In this document: piece after piece, positions 7,422 to 15,020 of the stretch | Layout: each line of letters starts with the position of its first letter | Numbering within the stretch: position 1 is the stretch's first letter | From: Oxalobacteraceae bacterium | GTDB taxonomy: Bacteria > Pseudomonadota > Gammaproteobacteria > Burkholderiales > Burkholderiaceae_D | Reading direction: 5' to 3' | NCBI GenBank assembly: GCA_013284265.1 | Contig: JABTBR010000057.1 | Coordinates: 1-41,310 of the forward strand | Length of the DNA: 41,310 nt | Program-made: the position numbers and the translations under genes | The notes under the pieces: model-generated | What the model was told of the DNA's origin: nothing | The model's input: the letters and a program-made list of their open reading frames with translations, nothing else | The model's database searches: none

Positions 7422-9989
7422 ATGTTTCAACCTGCCTTCAAGCCGCTCGCCCTGAGCCTGGCCATCGCCGCCGCATTCCCCAGCTTCGCCCTCGCCGAGG
7501 AGGCGGCCCGGGTCGTCATCACCGGTTCCAGCATCCGCGTCACCGACAAGGAGGGCGCCGGCGCCGTCCAGGTGATCAGCGCCAAGGAGATTGCCGCCAG
7601 CGGCAAATCCAGCATTGCCGATTTTTTGCGCAGCCTCGCGGCCAACAGCGGCAACAGCTATAACGAGCAGTACACCGGCAGCTTCTCGGCCGGCACGGCC
7701 GGCCTGTCATTGCGCGGCCTGGGCCAGAAAAATACCCTGATCCTGGTCAACGGCAAGCGCGTCAGCAGCTATGCCACGGCCCAGGATCTGCAGGAAGTGT
7801 TTGTCGACCTGAACAGCTTGCCGATGGCGGCGGTGCAGCGCATCGAAGTGCTCAAGGATGGCGCGTCCTCGGTCTACGGCTCGGACGCCGTGGCCGGCGT
7901 AGTCAACATCATCCTGTACAAGGAATTCAAGGGCACCGAGCTGACCGTGCAGGGGGGCACCACGACCCAGGGCAGCGGTCAGACCGAGAAGAGCGCGGCC
8001 TTGCAGACCGGCTTCGGCACCCTGGCCAGCGATGGCTACAGCGTGGTGTTCTCGCTCGACGCACTGCAGCGCAGCAAGCTGCAACAGACCGATGTGGACT
8101 GGATGCGCGGCAGCGACTTCCGCAATCAGACCAATGGCAGCCTGGCATGGGTGCCGACGAATTACTACGGCACCGATCCGACCCGCCAGCTCGGTGGCGC
8201 GCAAGGGCCGCTGCAATTACAGCAGTGGGGCGTCATCACGCCAGGCAAGCAGGGCCAGGTGCTGGCTTACAACCCGGCCGAATTCAAGACCCTGATTCCC
8301 TCGATCCAGCGCGTGCATTCCTCGCTGCGCGGCAATCTGCGTCTGGGCGCGGAGACCGAAGCCTATGCCGAACTGCTGTACGGCCACTCGCGCGCCGACC
8401 AGACCTTCGGCGCGCCGCTGACGGTGGGCAGCAGCCTGCGCGCCTGGAACAATGCGACGCAAAAGCTGGACAACATCAGCGCAGTGCTGCCGGTCGGTCA
8501 TCCGAACAATCCGGGCACGACGCCCTTGCCCTTCAATGCGACCTTGTTCGATCTGGGTCCGCGCCTGAAGGCCGACAAGGTGGACTTCTACCGCGTGCTG
8601 AGTGGCGTGAAGGGCACGCTGGGCGGCTGGGACTACGATGCCTCGCTGACCCGCTCGGCCAGCAAGCTGGAAGAGACGGTGCAGAATTTCGTCAACCGCT
8701 ATGCCTTCGAGCAGGTGCTGGCGGACGGCAGCTACAACTTCGCCAATCAGGCCAGCAACAGCGAAGCGGTGCGCAACCGTTTGCGCCTGTCGACCTTGCG
8801 TCCGGCCCGCTCCACCTTGAGCGCGCTGGACTTCTCCGCGTCGAAGGAATTGCTGGCCTTGCCGGCCGGTCCGCTGGGCTTCGCCTTCGGCGGCCAGTGG
8901 CGCCGCGAGGAAATGGATTCGGATACCTCGACGGCGGTGCTGTCGGGCACCGAGCTGCGTCCGGCGATCAACATTATCAAGGGCCAGCGCGATGTGTCGG
9001 CGCTGTTTGCCGAAGCCAGCGTGCCTTTATTGAAGGACTTGAGCCTGAACCTGGCCGGCCGCGCCGACCGCTACAGCGACTTCGGCAGCGCCTTCGCGCC
9101 CAAGGCCAGCGTGCGCTACCAGGCCGCGCCCTGGCTGCTGCTGCGCGGCACCGCTTCGCGCGGCTTCCGCGCGCCGTCGCTGCCGGAGATCACCAACAGC
9201 ACCTCGGTCAGCTATGGCAGCGTGCTCGATCCGCGCGATCCGGTCACCCCTACCCAGTCGCGTGGCGTGACCCACATCACCCGCGCCAATGCCGGCCTGC
9301 AGGCCGAGCGCTCCAGCAATCTGAACCTGGGCCTGGTGCTCGCGCCCAGCAGCGACAGCAGCATCGGCCTGGACGTGTACCGCATCCGCACCAGCGGCGT
9401 GATCGGCACCGACAGCGCCGATACCTTGATCGCCAATGAGGCTAGCTTCCCGGACAAGATCGTGCGCGACGCACAGGGCCGCATCAGCACCCTGTATCTG
9501 CAATACGCCAATCAGGGCGAGCGCGTCACCAGCGGCATCGATATCGATCTGCGCCAGCGCTTCATCACGCGCGACTGGGGCAAGCTCAGCTTGAACGCCC
9601 AGCTGAACCGGGTATTCCGCTATGCGGCGCCGCTGTCGGAAGGCGCGCCGCTGAGCAATGGCGCGGGCAATAACTACTTCGGCTCGCTGCCGCAGTGGCG
9701 CGGCGTGTCCAGCGCGAGCTGGGAATACCAGCGCTGGACCAGTACGCTGGTGTGGAACTATGTGGACGGCTACGATCAGACCAAGTATGAAGGCGAGCGG
9801 GTCGCGCCGGTCAGCACACTGGACCTGAATGTGGCCTGGGCCGTGACGCCGGCCGCCACCGTCAGCCTGATCGTGCAGAACCTGGGCGACCAGCGGCCGT
9901 CGTGGGATTCCTCGACCGCCTTCTTCGACTTCACCCAGTCCGATCCGCGCGGCCGTACCGCCGCGCTCAAGCTGAACTACAAGTTCTAA
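7422..9989 (+). CDS. TonB-dependent outer-membrane receptor
   Basis: This 855-residue protein would take up a scarce substrate across the outer membrane using the TonB-ExbBD system. The start at 7422 follows AAGAGGACATC, and the protein opens with a signal peptide cleaved near ALAEEA. A TonB-box-like ARVVITGSS follows, then the plug domain (about 30-160, with the motifs LRGLGQKNTLILVNGKR and RIEVLKDGASSVYGSDAVAG). The 22-strand barrel ends in the typical C-terminal Phe (ALKLNYKF). There is no N-terminal STN signalling domain, so no anti-sigma partner is expected. The substrate cannot be read from sequence. Location beside two chitinases makes chito-oligosaccharides a reasonable guess, but siderophore receptors share this architecture. 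Confidence 0.93.
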   Translation: MFQPAFKPLALSLAIAAAFPSFALAEEAARVVITGSSIRVTDKEGAGAVQVISAKEIAASGKSSIADFLRSLAANSGNSYNEQYTGSFSAGTAGLSLRGLGQKNTLILVNGKRVSSYATAQDLQEVFVDLNSLPMAAVQRIEVLKDGASSVYGSDAVAGVVNIILYKEFKGTELTVQGGTTTQGSGQTEKSAALQTGFGTLASDGYSVVFSLDALQRSKLQQTDVDWMRGSDFRNQTNGSLAWVPTNYYGTDPTRQLGGAQGPLQLQQWGVITPGKQGQVLAYNPAEFKTLIPSIQRVHSSLRGNLRLGAETEAYAELLYGHSRADQTFGAPLTVGSSLRAWNNATQKLDNISAVLPVGHPNNPGTTPLPFNATLFDLGPRLKADKVDFYRVLSGVKGTLGGWDYDASLTRSASKLEETVQNFVNRYAFEQVLADGSYNFANQASNSEAVRNRLRLSTLRPARSTLSALDFSASKELLALPAGPLGFAFGGQWRREEMDSDTSTAVLSGTELRPAINIIKGQRDVSALFAEASVPLLKDLSLNLAGRADRYSDFGSAFAPKASVRYQAAPWLLLRGTASRGFRAPSLPEITNSTSVSYGSVLDPRDPVTPTQSRGVTHITRANAGLQAERSSNLNLGLVLAPSSDSSIGLDVYRIRTSGVIGTDSADTLIANEASFPDKIVRDAQGRISTLYLQYANQGERVTSGIDIDLRQRFITRDWGKLSLNAQLNRVFRYAAPLSEGAPLSNGAGNNYFGSLPQWRGVSSASWEYQRWTSTLVWNYVDGYDQTKYEGERVAPVSTLDLNVAWAVTPAATVSLIVQNLGDQRPSWDSSTAFFDFTQSDPRGRTAALKLNYKF

Positions 9990-10009
9990 AGCGCGGTCCG
10001 CGTAAGATG

Positions 10010-10053
10010 CCGGGCTGGCCGATACGGCCGGCCCGGTACTTTCATGGTTCTTT
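10010..10053 (+). terminator. Terminator after the TonB receptor gene
   Basis: CCGGGCTGGCCG (10010-10021) pairs with CGGCCGGCCCGG (10025-10036) at 11 of 12 positions around a 3-base loop. A T-rich stretch including TTCTTTTTGTT follows. It lies 20 bases after the receptor stop codon, as expected for a rho-independent terminator. Confidence 0.7.
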
Positions 10054-10177
10054 TTGTTCCTATAAGCAACACTTTGCATGCGTAGTCATCGACAGGCCCC
10101 GGTGCCAGTCCTATCATGGATGTTTGCAGTTAGGAAACATCGCGCCGCTGGCGCATGTTCAATACGAGGGAGATGCC

Positions 10178-11746
10178 ATGAAGTGGTTCTATGATTTGAA
10201 AATCGCCAGGAAACTGATGCTGGCCTTTGGCGTGGTCATCGCCATGACCGTTTTTCTGGGCCTGTATTCTCTGGGCCAGCTGACCAAGGTCAACAACGCC
10301 TCCACCGAGATCGCCACCAACTGGCTGCCGGCGATCCGCTATCTGGGACAGATGCAGACCTCGATGTCGCGCTACCGGATTTCCGAAGCTACCCACATCT
10401 TGCTCAGCGAAGAGGCCGATATGGCGGCCACCGACAAGTCGATGGCCTCGCGTACCGAGACGCTGCGCAAGCAGCAGGCCGCCTACGCGGCGCTGGTGTC
10501 CGAGCCGGAAGAAAAACGCATCTATGCCGATCTGCAGAAATCGCTTGACGACTACCTGGCCAACAGCGCCAAGCTGGTGGCGCTGTCGCGCGAAGGCAAG
10601 AAGGATGAGGCGCGCGCGCTGTTCCGCGGCGATTCGAGCAAGCTATTCCGCCAGGCCAATGAGCAGATGGATGCGCTGGTCAAGATCAACGACGACGGCA
10701 GTACCGCCTCGGACCAGGCCGCCGACGCCATCTTCGGCAGCGCGCGCATGATGATCGCCGTGACCCTGGGGATACTGATCGTGGTCGCGCTGGTGCTGGC
10801 GGCCTGGGTGGCGCGCATGGTGGCGCAGCCGCTGCAGGCCGCCGTGGGCGTGGCCCAGCGGGTGGCGGCGGGCGACCTGACGGCCGATATCGCGGCCGGC
10901 GGCAAGGATGAAACGGGACAGTTGATGGACGCGTTGCGCGCAATGAACGATGCGCTGCTGCGGGTGGTGGGTCAGGTGCGCCTGGGCACCGACACCATCG
11001 CCACGGCCTCGTCGGAAATCGCCAGCGGCAATCTGGACCTGTCCAGCCGTACCGAAGAGCAGGCCAGTTCGCTGGAAGAAACCGCGTCGGCGATGGAGGA
11101 GCTGACCTCCACCGTCAAGCAGAACGCCGACAATGCGCGCCAGGCCAATCAGCTGGCGCAGTCGGCTTCCGGCATCGCCAGCGATGGCGGCAAGGTGGTC
11201 GGCGAGGTGATTGAAACGATGGCCTCGATCAGCGCGTCCTCGCGCAAGATTGTCGATATCATCAGCGTCATCGACGGCATCGCTTTCCAGACCAATATCC
11301 TGGCGCTGAACGCGGCGGTGGAAGCGGCGCGCGCCGGCGAGCAGGGACGCGGCTTCGCGGTGGTGGCGTCCGAGGTGCGCAACTTGGCCCAGCGCAGCGC
11401 GGCGGCGGCCAAGGAGATCAAGGAACTGATCGCCGACTCGGTGCATAAAGTCGATTCCGGCACGGCGCTGGTGCAGCAGGCCGGCAGCACCATGAGCGAA
11501 GTGGTGGCCAGCGTGCGCCGCGTGACCGACGTGGTGGCCGAGATCTCGGCCGCCAGCCATGAGCAGAGCACCGGCATCGAGGAAGTGAACCGCGCCATCA
11601 CGCAGATGGATGAGGTGACGCAGCAGAACGCGGCGCTGGTGGAACAGGCGGCGGCGGCGGCGGGATCGCTGCAGGAGCAGGCCGCCAAGCTGGCCGAGGT
11701 GGTGAGCGTGTTCCGCTTGCGCGGGCATGAGCTGGCGCTGCGCTAA
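10178..11746 (+). CDS. Methyl-accepting chemotaxis protein with 4HB sensor
   Basis: This is a 522-residue inner-membrane chemoreceptor that would control CheA and so flagellar or twitching bias. The start at 10178 follows GAGGGAGATGCC. Order: transmembrane segment 1 (about 11-31), a four-helix-bundle periplasmic sensor (about 32-188, 4HB_MCP type), transmembrane segment 2 (about 190-212), HAMP (about 213-265), then the cytoplasmic signalling coiled coil. The highly conserved hairpin tip IAFQTNILALNAAVEAARAG starts near residue 368. No CheR-binding pentapeptide is visible at the C-terminus (ending GHELALR). The gene stands alone with its own terminator upstream, so any tie to the TonB receptor or chitinases is by position only. 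The ligand is unknown. Confidence 0.95.
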   Translation: MKWFYDLKIARKLMLAFGVVIAMTVFLGLYSLGQLTKVNNASTEIATNWLPAIRYLGQMQTSMSRYRISEATHILLSEEADMAATDKSMASRTETLRKQQAAYAALVSEPEEKRIYADLQKSLDDYLANSAKLVALSREGKKDEARALFRGDSSKLFRQANEQMDALVKINDDGSTASDQAADAIFGSARMMIAVTLGILIVVALVLAAWVARMVAQPLQAAVGVAQRVAAGDLTADIAAGGKDETGQLMDALRAMNDALLRVVGQVRLGTDTIATASSEIASGNLDLSSRTEEQASSLEETASAMEELTSTVKQNADNARQANQLAQSASGIASDGGKVVGEVIETMASISASSRKIVDIISVIDGIAFQTNILALNAAVEAARAGEQGRGFAVVASEVRNLAQRSAAAAKEIKELIADSVHKVDSGTALVQQAGSTMSEVVASVRRVTDVVAEISAASHEQSTGIEEVNRAITQMDEVTQQNAALVEQAAAAAGSLQEQAAKLAEVVSVFRLRGHELALR

Positions 11747-11777
11747 TGTAAAGCAATCCCGCGGGGTAAGCCCAGAA

Positions 11778-11874
11778 AAACCCACGGCGTACCCCCGGGG
11801 TCTGACCCGCCGGGTCAGACCCCAGCTCTTTGCCTTGGGTTCTAAGGAAGTCCCCGGCTCTTTGCCTCGGGTTT
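11778..11874. repeat. Intergenic palindromic element, copy 2 with partial duplicate
   Basis: Inner arms GGGGTCTGACCCG (11797-11809) and CGGGTCAGACCCC (11811-11823) are perfect. The left outer arm is AAACCCACGGCGTA (type b); the right arm carries GCTCTTTGCCTTGGGTT (type a), so the orientation is opposite to copy 1. A second, partial a arm (CCCGGCTCTTTGCC, from 11853) follows directly. The element lies between convergent genes for the chemoreceptor and the AraC-type regulator. Confidence 0.88.
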
Positions 11875-11957
11875 TATGGGAGCCGCCGGCACGCAGCATC
11901 TGACCGCAACGACCTTGACTGCGGATGCAGTCAAACCAATCCCCAACGCCGCAGGCT

Positions 11958-12761
11958 TCACGCCTCCGGCGTTTTTTTACGCTGGATCGACTGGCGGTAG
12001 GCGCTGGGCGTGACGCCCAGCCGTTCGCGGAAGGCGGTGGCGAAGTTGCCGGCGTTGTTGAAACCGATCAGCAGCGCGATATCCTGCACGTCGATGTCGG
12101 TTTCGCGCAGCAGCTGTTCGCCGCGGCGGATGCGCTCCTCGCGGATGAAGGCGAATACCGTCATGCCGGTGTGGGCGCGGAACAACTGCGACAGCTTTTC
12201 ACGGTAGGTACCGACGCTGCGGGCGATTTCGGACAGATTCGGCAGCGCCGCCAGATTGTCGGCGATCAGGCGGCGCGCCGCCGTGACGGTGACGGCATCG
12301 GGTTCATCTGCCAGCGGCGGCGCGGCCAGTGCCATCACGCCGGGCGCGCCGACGCTGGCGCGCTGCACCAGGTTCAGATGGACCTGGATGCGCGCGGCCA
12401 GTTCGCCCGGCGAGAAGGGCTTGGACACATAGTCCACGCCGCCGATCGACAGGCCCATGATGCGCTCCTCGTCGCTGTCCGCGCCGGACAGGAAAATCAC
12501 CGGAATGTCCTGGGTGGCGGGGTTGGCCTTGAGCAGGCGGCAGGCGGTGTAGCCGTCCATATTCGGCATGCGCACATCGAGCAGGATCAGGTCGGGCTGA
12601 TTGGCCAGCGCCAGTTGATAACCTTGCAAGCCGTTGAAGGCGACCGTGATGCGGTAAGGGTATTCGCTCAGCAAGTCCATCAGCACGCGCTGCTCGAACG
12701 CGGAATCGTCCACGATCAGGATGTTGCGCATGGGTGCTGTGCTGCCGGGAATAGTGTTCAC
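11958..12761 (-). CDS. Response regulator with AraC-type DNA-binding output
   Basis: This is a transcription regulator of up to 267 residues. The receiver domain has the acidic pair Asp18-Asp19, the phosphorylation site Asp62 (in LILLDVRMPNMDGY), switch Ser92 and Lys114 (in VSKPF). A linker of about 30 residues leads to an AraC/XylS double helix-turn-helix (about 165-262, with IALLIGFNNAGNFATAFRERLGVTP). The receiver-AraC fusion implies phosphorylation by an unlinked histidine kinase; none lies next to it. The start is uncertain: GTG at 12761 gives ten extra residues and has a weak AGAG upstream, while the ATG at 12731 sits directly before the receiver but has no ribosome-binding site. Confidence 0.9.
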   Translation of the reverse strand: MNTIPGSTAPMRNILIVDDSAFEQRVLMDLLSEYPYRITVAFNGLQGYQLALANQPDLILLDVRMPNMDGYTACRLLKANPATQDIPVIFLSGADSDEERIMGLSIGGVDYVSKPFSPGELAARIQVHLNLVQRASVGAPGVMALAAPPLADEPDAVTVTAARRLIADNLAALPNLSEIARSVGTYREKLSQLFRAHTGMTVFAFIREERIRRGEQLLRETDIDVQDIALLIGFNNAGNFATAFRERLGVTPSAYRQSIQRKKTPEA

Positions 12762-13184
12762 TTAGCTCTGTCACTTGCATGAGGTGTTGCGTATTATGCC
12801 TATCTTTTCAAATATTTTAATAGTTTTCTCCGCTTGCAGAACCCCCTTCGCTTTCAGCAAAAGCGGCTGTTTTTCAGATGGACAATAATGGATTCACGTA
12901 TTGAGGCCCTGCAATGATTTCGCTGGCCGGCAAGGACGTCCAATTATTTTCTCTCAGGAGACAGCATGCCGCGCGCCAAGTTTCTATTATGCCGCGTTCC
13001 TTGCGCCACCAGCCCGCTTGATCAGCCGGCCAGCGGCAGCTGTTCTTCGCGCGCCACAGGCCTTGCCGGAACTGGCCTGGCGTTGTCCGCCATTCGCTGT
13101 TCATTCATTACATATTGCTCCGATTTCGGGTGTCTCGACGCTGGAGCTTCCGTAGCGCTGTAGTTTGAATCCAAGGAGACGAAG
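12762..13184. promoter_or_regulatory. Divergent gap between two regulator genes
   Basis: This gap of about 420 bases lies between the AraC-type regulator (minus) and the HxlR regulator (plus). Its left half is AT-rich, as expected for promoters. CGCTTT (12849-12854) and AAAGCG (12960 minus 100, that is 12860-12865) form a short hairpin followed by GCTGTTTTT. A well-placed AGGAGA precedes an ATG at 12966 that opens 65 codons, but the product resembles nothing known to me and its codon use is unlike the neighbours, so I do not call it a gene. Confidence 0.35.
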
Positions 13185-13676
13185 ATGAAACATACTGATT
13201 TTGGCCGCATGCCTTGCCCGATTGCCCGCAGCCTGGGCAAGGTGGGAGAGTGGTGGAGCATCCTGATCCTGCGCGACGCCTTTTATGGCATGTCGCGCTT
13301 CGACGAGTTTGAAAAAAGCCTGAAGATCGCGCCGAACATGCTGACGCGCCGTCTGGCCGGGCTGGTCGAAGGGGGCTTGATGGAACGGCGCCAGTACAGC
13401 GCCCGTCCGCCGCGCTTTGAATATGTGCTGACCAAGTCGGGGCGCGATTTCAAGCCGGTGCTGCTGGCCTTTATCGCCTGGGGCAACGAGCACCTGGCAC
13501 CGGAAGGCGCCAGCCTGCTGGTGGTCAGCCGCGAAACCGGCAAGCCGGCCGACCAGGTGCTGGTCGACGCCAACAGCGGCCTGGCCATCAATGACGAGGA
13601 CTATATGTTCGCGCCCGGCCCGGCCGCCAGCGATATCATGCGTTCGCGCCTGATCGAGGTAGGCAAGCACGCTTGA
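13185..13676 (+). CDS. HxlR-family transcription regulator
   Basis: This 163-residue winged-helix regulator starts at 13185 with a strong AAGGAGACGAAG ribosome-binding site. The HxlR hallmarks are present: the Cys in MPCPIARSLGKVGEWWSILILRDAFYG (Cys11), and the recognition region FEKSLKIAPNMLTRRLAGLVEGGLMERR, followed by the wing YVLTKSGRDFKPVL. After about residue 105 there is a 55-residue tail absent from minimal HxlR proteins. HxlR regulators commonly sense reactive electrophiles or oxidants through the N-terminal Cys and control an adjacent gene. The AEC transporter gene 175 bases downstream on the same strand is a candidate target, but a palindromic repeat lies between them. Confidence 0.92.
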   Translation: MKHTDFGRMPCPIARSLGKVGEWWSILILRDAFYGMSRFDEFEKSLKIAPNMLTRRLAGLVEGGLMERRQYSARPPRFEYVLTKSGRDFKPVLLAFIAWGNEHLAPEGASLLVVSRETGKPADQVLVDANSGLAINDEDYMFAPGPAASDIMRSRLIEVGKHA

Positions 13677-13735
13677 TCCCTTGGCGGGCCGGCGACGGCC
13701 GTCCTAATTCTTAACGGGCCGACGACGGCAGCTTT

Positions 13736-13801
13736 AAACCCACGGCAAAGAGCCGGGGTCTGACCCGACGGGTCAGACCCCAGGGTTACGGCGTGGGTTT
13801 T
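13736..13801. repeat. Intergenic palindromic element, copy 3
   Basis: The left outer arm AAACCCACGGC (13736-13746) is type a (AAAGAGCC follows). The inner dyad is GGGGTCTGACCCG (13755-13767) and CGGGTCAGACCCC (13769-13781). The right arm AGGGTTACGGCGTGGGTTT is type b. Just upstream two related GGGCCGRCGACGGC segments (near 13686 and 13717) form a degenerate direct repeat. The element lies between two genes on the plus strand. Confidence 0.9.
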
Positions 13802-13836
13802 AGACGCGCTGCGGCATGCCCCAGTACGCGGACGGC

Positions 13837-13851
13837 TACAATGTCCAGCTA
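13837..13851 (+). promoter_or_regulatory. Candidate -10 box giving a leaderless transcript
   Basis: TACAAT (13837-13842) ends 8 bases before the ATG of the AEC transporter gene, and there is no ribosome-binding site between them. Transcription would then start at or beside the A of ATG. No convincing -35 box was seen. Leaderless translation is inference. Confidence 0.35.
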
Positions 13852-14795
13852 TGCTCGCTATCTTCTCCGTCACCTTTCCCTTCTTCGCGCTGGTGCTGTG
13901 CGGCTACCTGGCCGTGCGCCGCAGCCTGCTGCCGCTGGTGGCGATCCCCGGCATGAATACCTTCGTGCTGTACTTCGCCTTGCCCTGCATGCTGTTCCGC
14001 TTCGGCTCGGCCACGCCGATCGCCCAACTGCTGGACCCCGGCGTGTTCGGTGTCTACCTGCTGTGCGCCCTGCTGATGGTCGGCCTGACCATGGCCGCCA
14101 CGCTGAGCCACCGTATCGACTGGAACAACGCCGCCTTCGGCGCGCTGGTGGCGGCCTTTCCCAACAATGGCTTCATGGGCGTGCCGCTGCTGCTGGCGCT
14201 GCTGGGACCGCGTTCGTCGGGGCCGGTGATCGTCACCATCGTGGTCGACATGGTCGTCACCAGTTCGCTGTGCATCGCGCTGTCGCGGGTAGGCAGCGGC
14301 AAGGGCAGGGAGGCGTTGGGCAATGCGCTGCGCGGCATGCTGAGCAATCCCATGCCCTGGGCCATCGCGCTCGGCGCGCTGGTGTCGGCTGCCGGCCTGG
14401 CGCTGCCGCGTCCCTTGACCCAGACCGTGGGCCTGCTGGCCGACGCGGCCTCGCCGGTGGCCTTGTTTACCATCGGCGCCGTGCTGGCGCGCTCGCAGAT
14501 GAACACGGCCGACGCCACTCCGCTGCGCGAATACGTGCCGGTGGCGCTGAAAAAACTGCTGCTGCATCCGCTGCTGGTGCTGGGCGTGGGACGCGGCGCG
14601 ATCGCGCTGGGCGTGCCGCTGTCGCTGTTTGCGCTGCATACCATCGTGCTGGCCGCCTGCCTGCCCAGTGCCAGCAATGTGGCCATGCTGGCCGAGCGCT
14701 ACGGCGCCAATACCGGCCGCATCGCGCGGATTATCCTGGTGTCGACGGCCTTGTCATTTTTAACATTTTCCAGCGCCGTGATGTTGCTGGGCTAG
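13851..14795 (+). CDS. AEC (auxin efflux carrier) family transporter
   Basis: This 314-residue inner-membrane protein has about ten hydrophobic segments, in the two halves of five typical of the AEC/BASS-like fold. Family features include the N-terminal segment beginning FPFFALVLCGYLAVRR, the motif PNNGFMGVPLL near residue 102 in the fourth helix, and ACLPSASNVAMLAERYG near the end of the second half. Family members export or exchange small organic acids such as malate, or other anions; the substrate here is unknown. The ATG at 13851 has no ribosome-binding site but sits just after a -10-like TACAAT. A perfect 8-bp inverted repeat lies about 50 bases after the stop. Confidence 0.9.
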   Translation: MLAIFSVTFPFFALVLCGYLAVRRSLLPLVAIPGMNTFVLYFALPCMLFRFGSATPIAQLLDPGVFGVYLLCALLMVGLTMAATLSHRIDWNNAAFGALVAAFPNNGFMGVPLLLALLGPRSSGPVIVTIVVDMVVTSSLCIALSRVGSGKGREALGNALRGMLSNPMPWAIALGALVSAAGLALPRPLTQTVGLLADAASPVALFTIGAVLARSQMNTADATPLREYVPVALKKLLLHPLLVLGVGRGAIALGVPLSLFALHTIVLAACLPSASNVAMLAERYGANTGRIARIILVSTALSFLTFSSAVMLLG

Positions 14796-14845
14796 GCGGG
14801 AAGCGGGCAGCGCAATCGTTTGGCGAACCCTTGCTCGGTATCATT

Positions 14846-14868
14846 AAACCCTTTGCTATCAAGGGTTT
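14846..14868. terminator. Inverted repeat after the AEC gene, possible terminator
   Basis: AAACCCTT (14846-14853) and AAGGGTTT (14861-14868) form a perfect 8-bp stem with a 7-base loop, about 50 bases past the AEC stop codon. There is no T tract, so a strong intrinsic terminator is unlikely. It could be a weak terminator, a transcript-end stabiliser or a protein-binding site. Confidence 0.4.
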
Positions 14869-15020
14869 GGCCGCGCCCGGCCGCGCGGGCCGGGCGGAAC
14901 TGAGGGGCGCGCGCCAAACTGTGGAATAATGCGGTGGCATACTTACATGCATTGTGGCAATAATATAAAGATGTGGCGGCCCGCGTTTGGCGGCCGTGGC
15001 AAGGGTTGAGGATTCGTTTA

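Noticed and set aside
12966..13163. Possible 65-codon gene with an AGGAGA ribosome-binding site ahead of hxlR
   Set aside because: The product is Cys- and Ser-rich without any family resemblance, several other frames are open over the same stretch, and codon use is unlike the neighbours. It may be a decayed gene, but I cannot support it.
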